Origin: Oikopleura dioica
Lineage: Eukaryota > Chordata > Appendicularia > Copelata > Oikopleuridae
Direction: 5' to 3'
Assembly: GCA_907165135.1 (NCBI GenBank)
Contig: OU015569.1
Location: 434,001 to 498,000 of the forward strand
DNA: 64,000 bases
The notes beneath the pieces are model-generated. The model worked only from the letters and a program-made list of their open reading frames with translations. It was not told the origin of the DNA and made no database searches. Positions 29,827-41,239 of the stretch are shown here, piece after piece; position 1 is the first letter of the stretch; each line of letters opens with the position of its first letter. The translations under genes and the position numbers were made by a program.

Positions 29827-31983
29827 TTACAGCAAAGTGATGTTGTATCTTACATATGCCAAGTGACCGTACTTGTATTTGATTTTCTGCTTCTGTCCAT
29901 CCGGCTCGCTTGTGACTTCTCCTCTGCTCAGCTCGTCTCCATTTTCAACATTAATCTCCTGCACCACGGCTTTGAATCGAACTCCGCCGTCTAAAATTAA
30001 ATTTTTAAAATTGAAATTTCACTTTCTTACCTTTGCTTCCGATCCAGAGATGATGCCAACCATCTCCTTTATAAATATGACCACCTTGGAACTTGAGATT
30101 CCATCCATTCTCCGCGACCTCCAACTTCTGACTATACAAAAACTTCGCGGAGAGATTTTCGAAATTCTCTTTTCGCTTAAATATTAAAAACTCCCGTTCC
30201 TTCAAGTTGATTTTGGTTTCGCCGAAAGACAGCAGCTTCAGGATGTTTCGCACTTCTTTTTCTTGCATCTTATTTCTTACTCCACCAACCAAAGGACCTT
30301 TATCATCCTGAAAGTAATGCCCCGCGCCGCCAACCGCTCCCAACTCTCTTCTCAATTTCTCCAACTCATTTCTCCTCTCCTCATCAACTCTTCTTTCGAT
30401 TTCCTGAACTGGCTGAACAATTAGCGCCGCATCTCTTCTCGAATCAAATTCTCCTCGTTGTCGCCCTTCATTCGAAGCTGCTTGTCTTCTATTTTTGAAT
30501 TGATCGAGTTCTCTCTTCAAATCATCAATTTCTTTCTTCATATTTCGATTTTCGATTTTCAAATTTTCTTCAATTTGATTTTTTCGCTCGTTTTCAGCCA
30601 AAATGTTTTTCAAGTCTTCTTCTTGCTTTGCACCTTTTTGCTTCAAATTTGCGATCTCGGCGAGGAATTTCTAAAATAAAAAATAATTTTTAAAAAGATT
30701 AAAATTAAATTATGAGCCACTGCCATTTTTAAAAATGTTACCTGTTCATTTTCTTGTTGTTCTTCACAAATTTGCTTGAGTTCCCGAATTTTCCTCTTTC
30801 TATTTTGATTTTTCTCAAGTTTCGCTTCCAGCTCGCTTATCCTCCTCTTCTGCGCCTCAATCAAACTCTCCTGCTGCTGATTGGTTTCCCTCAGTCTCCT
30901 GATGATTTCTTCCGGAGGAGCAATGATTTCATTTGGAGCTTCGCCGCTTTCGATTCGCTCCAAAACTCGCAAAAGATCGCTTCGCCGCGCAGTTGAAGCG
31001 CGTTTTCGGGCCGAAGCAGTTTTCGAGGATTCAGGCATTTTCGGAGAAGAATTTCGAAGTCGACCATTTCTTCGTTTTCGCCGCGGATTTCGGCGATTTT
31101 TGTTCGTTTGTTTTCGCAAATGTTTTGAACTGAAGAAGTTTTCTTTTAAAAACCATCGATTCATTTTACCGATTTTGGGTTGAATTTTAGTTGGTCTTCC
31201 ATCAACTCGGCAAAAGCGTGCTCAAAAGTCAAAAGTTCTTGAATAATGTGGCCGAATCCCCAAACATCTAGGCGGGCTGATCTTCTAAGAGCTTCGGTAA
31301 ACGACTCTTTTTACGAATTCGACATTATCGGTATCACATCCTAAATATTCAGAAGTAGTCAAATTCCTTCCTGGAGGGGTGTAAATCAGCGTATTCTTGA
31401 CTCCCTCAGTGCTTGTTCCTTGAATTGTCGCCTCGATTGACCTCAGTTGCATGACGCTTCCGAAATCGCCGACCCGGATCTATTTTTTTTTTCAATCAGA
31501 GAATTTCACTCCAAAAAGTACTTACAGTGATGCCATCGCCTTTTATGAACACATTTTGCGGCTTGACATCCAGATGCGCGATGTCCCTTGAGTGGCAAAA
31601 GCCAGCGCGGAAATGATTTGAGCGCCGATCAACGCCACTTCTTCCGCGCTTGTCCATCGCCCCTGCTGTTTTCTTCGTTCGATCCAGTCGCTCAGGCTTC
31701 CAAGCTCGCAAAACTCCATGACCAGAAACGAAATCGAAGTGAGCTTGAACCAGTCCGGTCTTTCCATCGGCAAGAAATCGACGAACTGGACGATGAACTG
31801 GTTTCCGCCGCTCAGCATTTCCAGATTTCTCGCTTCTTCTTCAGTTTCCTCGATCTGGCTCGAACTGATCATTTTGATCCATTTCAAGGCGACGATTTGG
31901 CCGCTCTGGTTGTCCCTTCCTCTTGTGACGCCTCGGCCGCCGTCGAATTTCGACTCAAGGATTCCAGAGTATCGCCCGTCTTT
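29827..31983 (-). CDS. Protein kinase with C-terminal coiled coil, paralogue 2
   Basis: The kinase N-lobe and hinge lie in one exon, 31983-31526, where copy 1 uses two. Motifs: IVALKWIKM (Lys), MEFCELGSLSDWI, HLDVKPQNVFI (again HLD), VGDFGSVM in the exon near 31479-31370, and RLDVWGFGHI near 31290. The coiled-coil exon is 30670-30031 and the last exon 29990-29827; these match copy 1 closely. Single-base frame breaks occur at A runs 31597-31600 and 30962-30965 (plus strand). A probable first exon (ATG near 32075) parallels that of copy 1. Both genes keep the Trp/Gly-rich C-terminal module, so it is likely functional, perhaps a binding domain. Confidence 0.8.
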
Positions 31984-32354
31984 CTTTCAAAGAGTTTTGA
32001 AAGAAATCCCAATCAAAATTAAATGAAATCTTATAAAAACTGTTTTTGAAACTCTAACAATGATCGCGCCATCTTCAAAAAATGAAAAAATCAGAAGCTC
32101 TCCTTTTTCTCTCAGAGTAAGATTGTTTGAGTAAAGAGGGCGAGATTTGGAATTTTCTGCGTTTCTGAGTTTGCAGTTAATATTTGAACTTGTCTGCCCG
32201 CGCGTCACTGCTATTTGAAGAGGAAGTGGTAGAACGCGCAAAATCGGCGAATTCTGAGTTCTCAAAAAATGAAGATAGGACATCTATTAAAAGTTCTTCC
32301 TCTGGGAGACGCAACAAACAGGTTTTTACACAGGTTGCCGAGTTAAGATCGAAA

Positions 32355-32540
32355 ATACTCTGGGCTCGGCAACCTGTGTAGAAAACCTGAGTCAGGGTCC
32401 AGAATTCGAATGAGCGATTGAAATGATTATGTTCGCGAAGCCGCTTTGCGGCTTCGTTTTTAAAAGCCGCTTTGCGGCTTTTCATTTTGGCTCTTCCAGA
32501 CCCTGACTCAGGTTTTCTTCGCAGTTTGCCGAGCCCAGAT
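32355..32540. repeat. MITE family A
   Basis: A complete hairpin (CTGGGCTCGGCAACC to TTGCCGAGCCCAG) preceded at 32320-32350 by a detached right-end fragment, TTTTTACACAGGTTGCCGAG. Confidence 0.82.
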
Positions 32541-32761
32541 CTTCAATTGGCTGTTTTATCTTTTAACATTCAATTCTCCTTGTTTCTTCTTTTGTTATCT
32601 CTTGTTCTATCAACCCCTGCCAGAACTTATAGGGAGTCGGATAAGAGATAGGATCACGCTCTGATTGCCTGACCGGGCGGAATTTTAGCATTTAGCGTTT
32701 TGCATATAAGTCACGGGAGTCGTTCAAAACGCGAGAAAAAAGAGAAAGAGCGAAAATTCTC

Positions 32762-35700
32762 ATGCGAAGCTCTTCTTTGCTTTTTCCGGCGACGGCGCTG
32801 GCTTCTAGCTCTCCGGACTGGTCGACGGCGCGTTGGTCCAAGTGCTCCGCTCCTTGCGGGATCGGAATTCAAACGACTGTAAGTGTGTTCAAATTACAAT
32901 TGCAGGTTCGATATTTGTTTTATTAGGAAGTCGGCGGAGAAAGCTTCAACCGAGTTTGCAACGTCGAGTCTTGCTCAATCTACGATGAAGGGAGTTCTGC
33001 CCAGTTCCTGCCCGATCCGAAAATGGATCTTCCAACGTCTTCCTCGACCTGGAGAAGCACCGGGGGCAGCATCGTCGCCGTCACCGAAGCCTACGACGGA
33101 ACCGGTTTCAAATGGAAAAACCGCGATCAGCAGTGGAAAGGAATGACCACCAATTTCCCCTGCTCAGCGCTCCGGGCTCGGCAACCTGTGCAGAAAATCT
33201 GAGTCAGGGTCTATAGATCTAAAATCAAGGAAGATATATAGGAAGATAAGAAGCGAAGCGGCTTCGTTTTAAAAAAGCCGCTACGCGGCTTTTCATTTTA
33301 GATCTTTCAGACCCTGACTCAGGTTTTCTACACAGATTGCCGAGCCCAGTCAGCGCTCGTCGATCACGACCAAGAACTCTTTGTCGCCAAGTTTTTCATC
33401 AAACTCGTCGGCGAGCACGGCGTCTTTGGCGTCATGCCCCAAGTGGTCGTCACATTCGCCAGCGGCGCGTCGAAAATTTATCTCAACTTTGGCGAGCAAT
33501 CGGTCTCCGCCGAAGATGGACTCGACAACGAGTGGTTCGAGATCGCCCAGACGAGGTTGATGACGGCCGCTTCCGATCACGGGATCACTGCCGAGCAGGC
33601 AGCGGACGAGAGTTTCATGACTTGCCGCTTCGCCGCAGTCGTGCGAGACCCGGCAATCACCTATCTCGCCGACCAGGCGTATTTAACCACCGAAAGCAAT
33701 TTGGCCTCGATGGTGCCCAAAGAAGATCTGCTCTTCAACGGCGACTTCGAAATCGCAACCGACAACGGCCTCTTCCCCATCGGCCCTGGCTGGCAGTCGC
33801 AAAGCAACGCAGTCCTAGAGACCGTTTACGACAACGACGCTCCTTCCGGAAAAGCGTATCTGCGCGCGAGAGATCGTCAAAGCACCGATTCTGGAATTTA
33901 CCAGTTGTTGGATTTGGACGAGTTCGACCGGAGCCGCCCCGTCGAGTTCCGATTCTGGGGCAAGTTTTCGGAAGAAAGCCAGGCGCGAGCGATCATGGAG
34001 GACGACGGATGGAACAAGCTCTCGCTCAACTTGGTGGTCGATTACATCACCGACGGAGTCGCCGATTCCTACTCGATGTTCTGCACTTCCGGCTGCGTCA
34101 TTCCGGACAATCAGTGGCGCCAGTACGCCGGCATTTGCGGCTTGGACGAGTGGCTGATCTCCACCCCCGCCACCGTGATCGACCAGATCACCGAAGTCAA
34201 GGTAAAAATCAACGGCGCCGAGCCAGGAACGATCATGGACTTGGACAACATTCGCGCGGCCCCGTATGTTCGAAAAGAAGAGTGGAAAGCCGGCGCGAAT
34301 CTGAGAATCGACGAGTTCAGGAAAAACAATGTCGACATTGACGTCCTCGGATTTCCGGATGGAAGCAGAATCAGCTTCGAGCAGCTGAGCTACGAATACC
34401 CCTGGGGATCGAAGTGGAACTGGGAGTGCGAAGAAGTCGTGCCAGATTACAAGAACTACTTCCCTTGGTACTTCAACTACGGATTCATCACCAACGAGAT
34501 GAAGTGGCAGGCGGTCGAGAGGATCAAGGGAGTAAGAGATTACACAAAAGGAAGGGACGCGCGATTTTTTCTTGAAATTCTTGTTTTTATTTCTTTTTTG
34601 TCAAGCTCGGTACTATCGGTAGGGTCGTTAATTTGAGGGTTCAAAGCAGCAAAGGGGAGCAAAAGCAGTTCAACTGCGAGATTCATCTTCTTTCGAGAGC
34701 GTTAACTTCCGGATTGCCGACGATTTCTTCCAATTTAGCGAGAATCTTGGACTGATCTAGACGAAAATTGAAAAATTGAAAAATGAAAATTGAAAATTTG
34801 AAAATTGAAAAATTCAAAATTCAAAAACTGGTTGCTCAATTTTTGAAAAAAAAGAAACTCTACCTTGTTGATTTCCTGTGAGCTCAAAAATGGAGTCAGC
34901 AAAGACTCTGTTGAGTTCCAGTTGCTGATTTTGCAGTCGGCACAGGTCCATCGTCACGTCTAGAAATTGAAAATTGAAGCTTTTCAATTGAGCTGTATAG
35001 ACTTACAGAGGTTGGCAAGGAAGAGCGCCGTCAAAATGCAGAAAAACGCCAGTTTCAAGCCGTTGAAAATGAACTCTTTAGAAGAGACACTTTCACGGGC
35101 AATGAGGCTTTCTTTCATCTCGTCTCTCAGCATTTTTGTCACTAAATTGGGCTTTTACAGTTAGTGCTACCGTAGGCAACTGGTCAGTCAATTTGCAGTC
35201 AATAATTTTTGGTGATAATTTCAGACTGCCCTAGTTTTGTTTCTTTTTTCTTTTCTCTTTTTGAGTGATTATTTCTCCGCGAAAGCCTGTTCATATAATG
35301 CCCAACTCCTGGGAAACAACCGTATCTCTCACGCAGCGTAGACAGTAGCTCATACTATTAGTTCTCAAGGTCTTTTTCCGCAGCATCCTTAAAAGGCGAT
35401 TTCATCAGCGAGCGATTCCAAAACTGGAGCATTCCTCTTTCCGGCAACACGATTTTTGGGAAGTCGAAAAACTGTTGGCGGGAACGATCCGAAGGCGACT
35501 CCTCCTTGGTTCAAGGAAGAGTGGGCCGCCGCGATCGCCAACGGAGACGATTTGGAACCTTATCGAGAAATGATGCTGGCCCATGCGAGGGAAGTGCTCG
35601 AGCGGTACAAGGGGAAGAACAGGAGCTACAAGGTCTTCAACGAGCCGGTTCATGGCGAACAGTACCGAAAGAACTTGCCTGGCATCTGGCAGGACATGTT

Positions 35701-38700
35701 TGATTTGATGAAAGAGGTCGATCCCGATGCAGACCGAATCATCAACGACTACCAGCTCATTTCCGGCGACACTTCGCAGTGCTTCAACGACCTCGTCGAC
35801 GGCTACACCGACATCGACTACATCGGCGTCCAAGCCCACGTGAAAGGCTTCTTCAACGCGGAAGTGACTCAAGAGCGATACGACCTGCTCTCCGAAACTG
35901 GCATTCCCCTCTGGGTCACCGAGTTCGACGTTCAAAACTGGAACAGAACCGATCGCGGACTCGACGTCGCCGACCACATCCGACTGGCGTACGCGAATCC
36001 GAAAATTGTCGGTTTCACTCTTTGGTCCGTGATTTTCGGAACTTCGGGACAGAACTTTTACGATCGACTCTTTCTCGAAGGCGTTTTGAACGAGCACTCC
36101 GAGCCGTTCGTTGATCTGGGCTACCCTGGCTACCCGAATGCCGCCGGAGTGGCCTACATCGAGCTCGTCAAGGGAGAATTCATGAGCAACTTTACCAAAA
36201 CTGTTAACGACGGGGAAACTGTCCAACGAAGACTCACTCCTGGTGATTACTTGGTAACTGTCACTGGCCCAGACGGAGAATTGCTCTCCGAAGTGGTTGA
36301 AACTGTCACTTCAGTTTGCGATCCCTATTCCAAAGAACAACTAGTTGTCGATGGAGAGTTCGATTCCGGCATCGTCGATGCCCAAATTACTGTCAACGGA
36401 AACGGAAAAATCCACTGGGATGGATACGTCACTGACGCGCTTGCCGTCCGCGGCCACAGCGGAGAGAACATCATCACCATTGACGTCACAGTTCCAGTCC
36501 AGTCGAGTTATGTAATCCAGTTCTACGTCAAATTGACTCAATGGACGGAGCCAGTCGATGCGGTTGTTAGCGCTGATGGGGTTGAACTTTTCCGAGTTGC
36601 TGTTTCGGCGAATAACGAGTGGATTTTAGCCAAAAGTGGAAGTCCTTGTCTACATCAGTTGGTGCACTTGAATTGTCTGTGCCTGGATATACTGGAGAGA
36701 TATTTATTGATCATATTTTGGTCCAGAAAGGTTCGGTTTACAAAGAATGTACTCAAACTCTTTCTCTTGAACCAACTACTACTACCACTACAACAACAAC
36801 TACGACTACGACTACGACTACGACTACGACTACAACTACGACGACGACGACGACGACTACGACTACGACTACGACTACGACTACGACGACTACGACGACA
36901 ACGACGACGACAACAACAACGACTACGACGACGACAACAACACCAATCGCACTAAAAACCTGGAGCAAATGTTCCCTTCCCTGCGTGTCAACTAGTAGCG
37001 GCTCAGTAGGAACTCAGACATCTTCTGACGGAGAAATGCGCGTGTGCAATGTTGAATCGTGTGATCTCCTCTCAAACAACATCTTCGTAGACTCAGTCTG
37101 TGAGCAAGACATCAACACTGGCGCGTGGGAAAGCCGAGGCGGCTCGGGAACGAACACAATCGAATCTTATGACGGGGCTGGGCTCAAATTCCAGGGGCGA
37201 GACGCGAACTGGAAGGGAGTTATTCAAGAAATTCCTTGCAGCAAATTCGTCGAGTTGGAAGGAAAAGATGTCTATTTCAAGGCGCAAATGAAGTTTATCG
37301 GCGACCACGATGAATTTACTGTTCGACCGTCTTTCCAGGCGAAACCGAAAGGAAGCGGCTCCAGTAAGTTTGCCAGAGCGACTGTAAACGTTCCTTATGA
37401 GTACGGAGAGAATCTCTGGCAAGAGATTCACGCGCTGCATCATTTGGACTTTTTGGCCGCGATGGGAATTAGTGGAGACGAACTGATCGCGAATTACAAC
37501 TGCTACTTCACCGTTGTCGTCGACGACGTTGACATTTCTTACCACATCGACAACATCATCGCTGTGGACACAGAAACGCTCGTCGGCGGAGTCGAAAAAG
37601 ACGGGCTCATTTTCAACGCCGACTTCGAAGTCGCCACCGAGCACACTCTCTTCGACATCAACGGCTGGCAAGTCAGCAACGGTGAAATCGAGAGCGTCTA
37701 CAACACACTTTCCGAGTCCAAATCTCAAAACGCCTTGGCGCATTTGAGATTGTTCAATCGACAGGAGAACTTTAAGTTGTATCAAAAACTGTGCTTGGAT
37801 TCTCTTGATTTGGGGGAATCGTCGAGTTTTCTTACTGGGCGAAATTCGTCGATTCCGGACTCGCTCGGGCAAATCCAGACGACGATGATTGGCAGAAGAT
37901 CAGCATGTCTCTCACTGCTCGTGTTGTTAATACAGATGGGTCGAGTGAGAACTTGAACATTTTGTGCAACAGCGGCTGCGTCGTTCCCGACGGAAAGTGG
38001 CACAAATACGGGAACAGATGCAGCTTGGAAAATCTTCTTTCCGAGAACATCGCGGAAGTAACCAGCGTCGAGGCAAACGTAAAAATGCCGGCTGGCGGTG
38101 TGGAGGTCTTCATCGACAATTTCTCGGCGCGGAATTGGCAGCGGCAGAGCGATTGGGTTGCTGGCGCGAATTTGCGAATCGAAGAGTTCAGAAAAACCAA
38201 GTCGAGTTTAAATTCACCAACGCGCCGGAAGGGAGCCGGATGACTTCGCAGCTCGTCAGGACTGAGTTCGACTGGGCGGGGACAGCCAAGTCCTCCTGGT
38301 TCGAAGCTGATTCCGAGTTCAACGATTACGCACTGAACTCGTTCTCCTACTACTTCAATTTCGCGCATTTGGTCAATCCGTTGAAATGGAAAGCTGTTGA
38401 ATCGACAGAAGGAATTCGAGATTTCAGCGAAGCGAATTTGATGCACGCGTTTTTCGCGAATCAGAGCATTCCCGTTTCCGGAAACACGATTTTCTGGGAA
38501 GTAGACGAAGGGAACTACCATCCAAAAGCTTCGCCAACCTGGTTTGGCGAGCGATTCAACGAATTGGCGACGACGGGTGGCGATTTGGAGGAAATCAGAG
38601 CGCTGATGCTCGACTGGGAAGCGGCTCTTCTTCAAGAGTACAATGGCTCCAAGCAGCATGGCTTCAGAAACGTCATCTACAAGATTATGAACGAGCCGAC

Positions 38701-39973
38701 TCACGGCTCTGTTTACCGCGACAACTTGGCGAACATCTGGGACGACATCTTCGCCACTTTCAAAGCGAACGATCCCGAAGCGGAAATCATTGTCAACGAC
38801 TTCAACATCGTCAACATGGATTGGACTCAGTGCATGATCGACGTGACGAAGGAGCAAATTGAGCTGATCGACTACGTCGGCGTCCAGGCGCACATGCATC
38901 CGGGCCTCAACTTCGACAACATCAAGTACCGGATGGACATGCTCTCTTCCACCGGCCTCCCGCTCTACATCACCGAGTTCGACATCGCCAATTTCAACGT
39001 CACGGCCCGGGGCGAGGAAGTCGGCGATTTCATGAGATATGTTTACAGCGATCCGGCTGTAGGAGCGTTCGTCGCCTGGGCTTTCTTGAAAGGCGCCATG
39101 CAAGATAGCGAGCAAAAAGCCTTCGTGGAAAATGAACTCAACGAGTTTTCAGAGCCATTTGCTCACCTCGGCCATCCAAGCTACCCGAACGCCGCGGGAA
39201 TGGCCTACATCAACTTCGTCCTTGAAGAGCTGAGGACAGAGCCAATCATGGGCAGCATTAGCTACTCGAACGAAGGAGATGTTTACGTTCGATCCATGAC
39301 TCCTGGAACTTACCGCTTTGTTTTGAAAGATGCGGACGGGAATGTCATTGAAGAGCGCGAGGAAATCATCAGCTCGCCTTGCAACAACTACGAGAGCGGA
39401 AATCTCGTCGAAGGAGGCGACTTAGACGTTGATGGTGGAGAAAGCAGCTCTGTTTCTGCTCAATTTGGCGCTGTCCACTGGGACGGCTACGTCCAACGCG
39501 GATTCAAGTTCCCTGGCAACTCGGTTGTGACGATTGATTTGACAGACAGAATCGTCGAAGATGCCCAGTACGTCGTCCAATTTTACGTCAAGGTTTTAAC
39601 AGACTCGAGCACGGAGAACTTGAGCGTTTTGGCGAAGAAAAACGGAGAAACAGAAGTGATAAGTTCGCCGGTCAGCTCGAGCAACGAGTGGTTCAAAGTC
39701 AAGAAATGGGTTGCTCTGACAACTTCTGATAGCTCGATCGAAATCAGTGTGCCCGACCTCCTCGAGGGTTCGATAATCATTGATCATATCATCGTCAAAC
39801 TCGCCAGTGAATTTAATGCTTGCTCCAAGCAAATAGTTTCTTTTGATTTCCCAGAAACTACAACCACAACCACGACCACAACCACAACGACGACCACAAC
39901 GACGACAACGACAACCACTACAACAAGTAATTCATATGCATATATATACTCTGGTATATCTCTATATACATAG
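32762..39973 (+). CDS. Modular protein with two TSP1-CBM-like-GH10 xylanase repeats
   Basis: GH10 enzymes hydrolyse beta-1,4-xylan with two catalytic Glu. Exons: 32762-32878, 32927-34550 (interrupted by a MITE at 33172-33349), 35384-39973. Repeat 1: short leader, TSP1 (WSTARWSKCSAPCGIG), carbohydrate-binding-like modules (LLFNGDFEIAT; CBM4/9-like), GH10 with NEMKW, acid/base Glu in FNEPVHG (codon 35642) and nucleophile Glu in VTEFDVQNW (codon 35921), then a beta-rich module and a Thr tract. Repeat 2 continues in frame: TSP1 (TWSKCSLPC), CBM-like, GH10 with MNEPTHG (38693) and ITEFDIANF (38975), and a second Thr tract. A GT after this tract (39926) could lead to further exons; otherwise TAG at 39971 ends it. 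Five one-base breaks lie in base runs at 35453, 35467, 36624, 37812 and 38192. The weak N-terminal signal and TSP1 suggest secretion. Confidence 0.9.
33172..33349. repeat. MITE family A with exact 8-bp duplication, inside a xylanase coding exon
   Basis: A 178-bp hairpin with ends CCGGGCTCGGCAACCTGTGC and its near-complement, flanked by TCAGCGCT (33164-33171 and 33350-33357). Codons on both sides join in frame if the element and one duplication are skipped (…TTNFPCSAL / VDHDQELFVA…). Confidence 0.95.
34683..35133 (-). CDS. Small membrane protein nested in a xylanase-gene intron
   Basis: A complete three-exon gene on the strand opposite its host: 35133-35007, 34959-34864 and 34756-34683, all GT-AG and in phase (1, 1); 98 residues. 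It starts MLRDEMKESLIARES, has one membrane helix at about 29-42 (LAFFCILTALFLANL) and then a helical, Gln/Leu-rich tail (DLCRLQNQQLELNRVFADS, ILAKLEEIVGNPEVN). An AATTTAG acceptor lies nine bases before the ATG, compatible with trans-splicing. It lies wholly inside the GA-AG intron 34551-35383. Function unknown; topology looks like type II. Confidence 0.78.
36772..36945 (+). repeat. ACN codon repeat encoding about 56 threonines
   Basis: ACT, ACA and ACG codons alternate, encoding a pure Thr tract between xylanase module 1 and the second TSP1. As protein it is a mucin-like linker, probably O-glycosylated. The mixed codons argue against recent slippage. Confidence 0.92.
39857..39925 (+). repeat. 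Second Thr-codon tract
   Basis: About 22 Thr codons follow the last module of the second xylanase repeat, mirroring the first linker. That suggests further modules may have followed. Confidence 0.85.
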
Positions 39974-40023
39974 AAACAGAACAAATATGAAAGCATAAAT
40001 CCATTTTTGATACAATCAATCAA

Positions 40024-40960
40024 AGCTCATCAAAATTTTGATGAACAAGTTAAAAAGAAGCGATAGCTTTAAGGAGGTAGATCTCAAGAAGAAGAAGACC
40101 TTCCCAGAAAAGTGGTGCATCGGCGCGTGGTGAGGTTGTCGCGTCCAGAAGCTGTTCCAGCCTTTTTCGGTCTCAACGATGGGCATTGGATGGTCAGGGT
40201 GAAGTTTGAATTCAAAATGCCTGAAATTCCAAATACGATGCTGAAGCAAATAAATTCGTCCTTTTCGAAAGTCTCCCTAAAAGAACAAAATAAACAAAAA
40301 GTCGCCGAAGATAACCGTATTGTCTAACCAAGGATTTCTGTTTTCTCGGTAATACTGTGCAGCAAACTTCTGTAGATCATCGGGCAGTATCTGTAGATCT
40401 CGTAGATCGTGGAGGGAAGGATCGCCAAGAGACTTTCAGTTTCGTCGCCAAGAGTCCAGTTTTCAGTCGATTTTTCAATTGTCAGGCGCCTTCAATTCTT
40501 AAACAAACCTGTTGGTAAGCGACCCAGTCCGGCGAGAATCGCAAGGGTATCCAAACACGAAGCCAGCTTGGAAGATGAATGAAGAACAGTTTGTACTTGT
40601 CCAGCTTTACAACGCTTTCAAGGGCGTTGTTCGCGTACAAGCAGATTCTGTCTCGGTAATCTGTGTGCTTGGACAAGTCAATGCCGAGTGCGAAATCAAG
40701 GACGACGGTCAAGGCAGCTGGCATCGTGTAGGAAAATGTGTTCCGTTTTCGCCAACTCGTTTGAGCGTTTCGACGACCCAAGGAATCTGAGCGTCGACTT
40801 TTGCCACCCACTTTGGCTCGTATTGCTTTCTTGATGCCAGTTCCATCAATCGGCGACGGCAGAGTTTCGAGATTTTCGTTCCTTTCGGGTCGGATCGTTT
40901 GTGATCGCGCATTTTTCCGCCTAAATCATGTTTTTGCTGAAAAATATAAGATCGCAAATC
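40024..40960 (-). CDS. Unknown multi-exon protein
   Basis: Coding segments on the minus strand: about 40945-40509 (contains KWVAKVDAQIPWVVETLKRV, then VVLDFALGIDLSKHTDYRD and RVWIPLRFSPDWVAYQQ), about 40433-40330 (SLHDLRDLQILPDDLQKFAA, then YYRENRNPWLDNT) and about 40269-40016 (RKGRIYLLQHRIWNFRHFEF, ending in a hydrophobic tail). The first has a one-base break at the A run 40733-40736; the other borders are GT-AG. The composition (many Trp, Arg and aromatics) suggests a folded enzyme or membrane-associated protein, but I recognise no motif. It converges on the xylanase gene. Confidence 0.6.
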
Positions 40961-41239
40961 TGATAAAAACAGTTTTCAATTCGAAAATTGCGCCAGTTCA
41001 CTCGATGACAAAAAACCAGGAAGATTTTTTCCGCTTTTTAAAGAGAAAAACTGCTAGAAACTTTGAGAAAAACTGAGGTCAAATTATTACCAAGCGAAAA
41101 AATTTTTACTCAAAGACTACTTTTTTGTTAAAAAATGAAATTTTTCAAAAAAACAACCCAAATTTTTTAGACCCTCGGAGTCTCGGAGAGTCTCATCGTT
41201 CGATTCCACACACTTCAAATTAGAAAAAAACAATCAAAA

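Larger units (their letters stand above)
26548..32030. repeat. Tandem segmental duplication of a kinase gene
   Basis: Copy 1 is about 26548-29265, copy 2 about 29588-32030. The 3' flanks (AAAGTAAAAAGTTTTATTCT onwards), last exons, last introns and coiled-coil exons are almost identical, while the kinase-coding halves have diverged strongly. Confidence 0.85.

Noticed and set aside
33337-34341. Plus-strand 334-codon Arg-rich frame
   Set aside because: Off-frame shadow of the xylanase exon; Arg-rich only because the coding strand is GC-rich. The true frame shows CBM-like and GH10 motifs.
36753-36968. Minus-strand frame of almost pure valine
   Set aside because: It is the complement of the Thr-codon linker of the xylanase gene; no gene on that strand.
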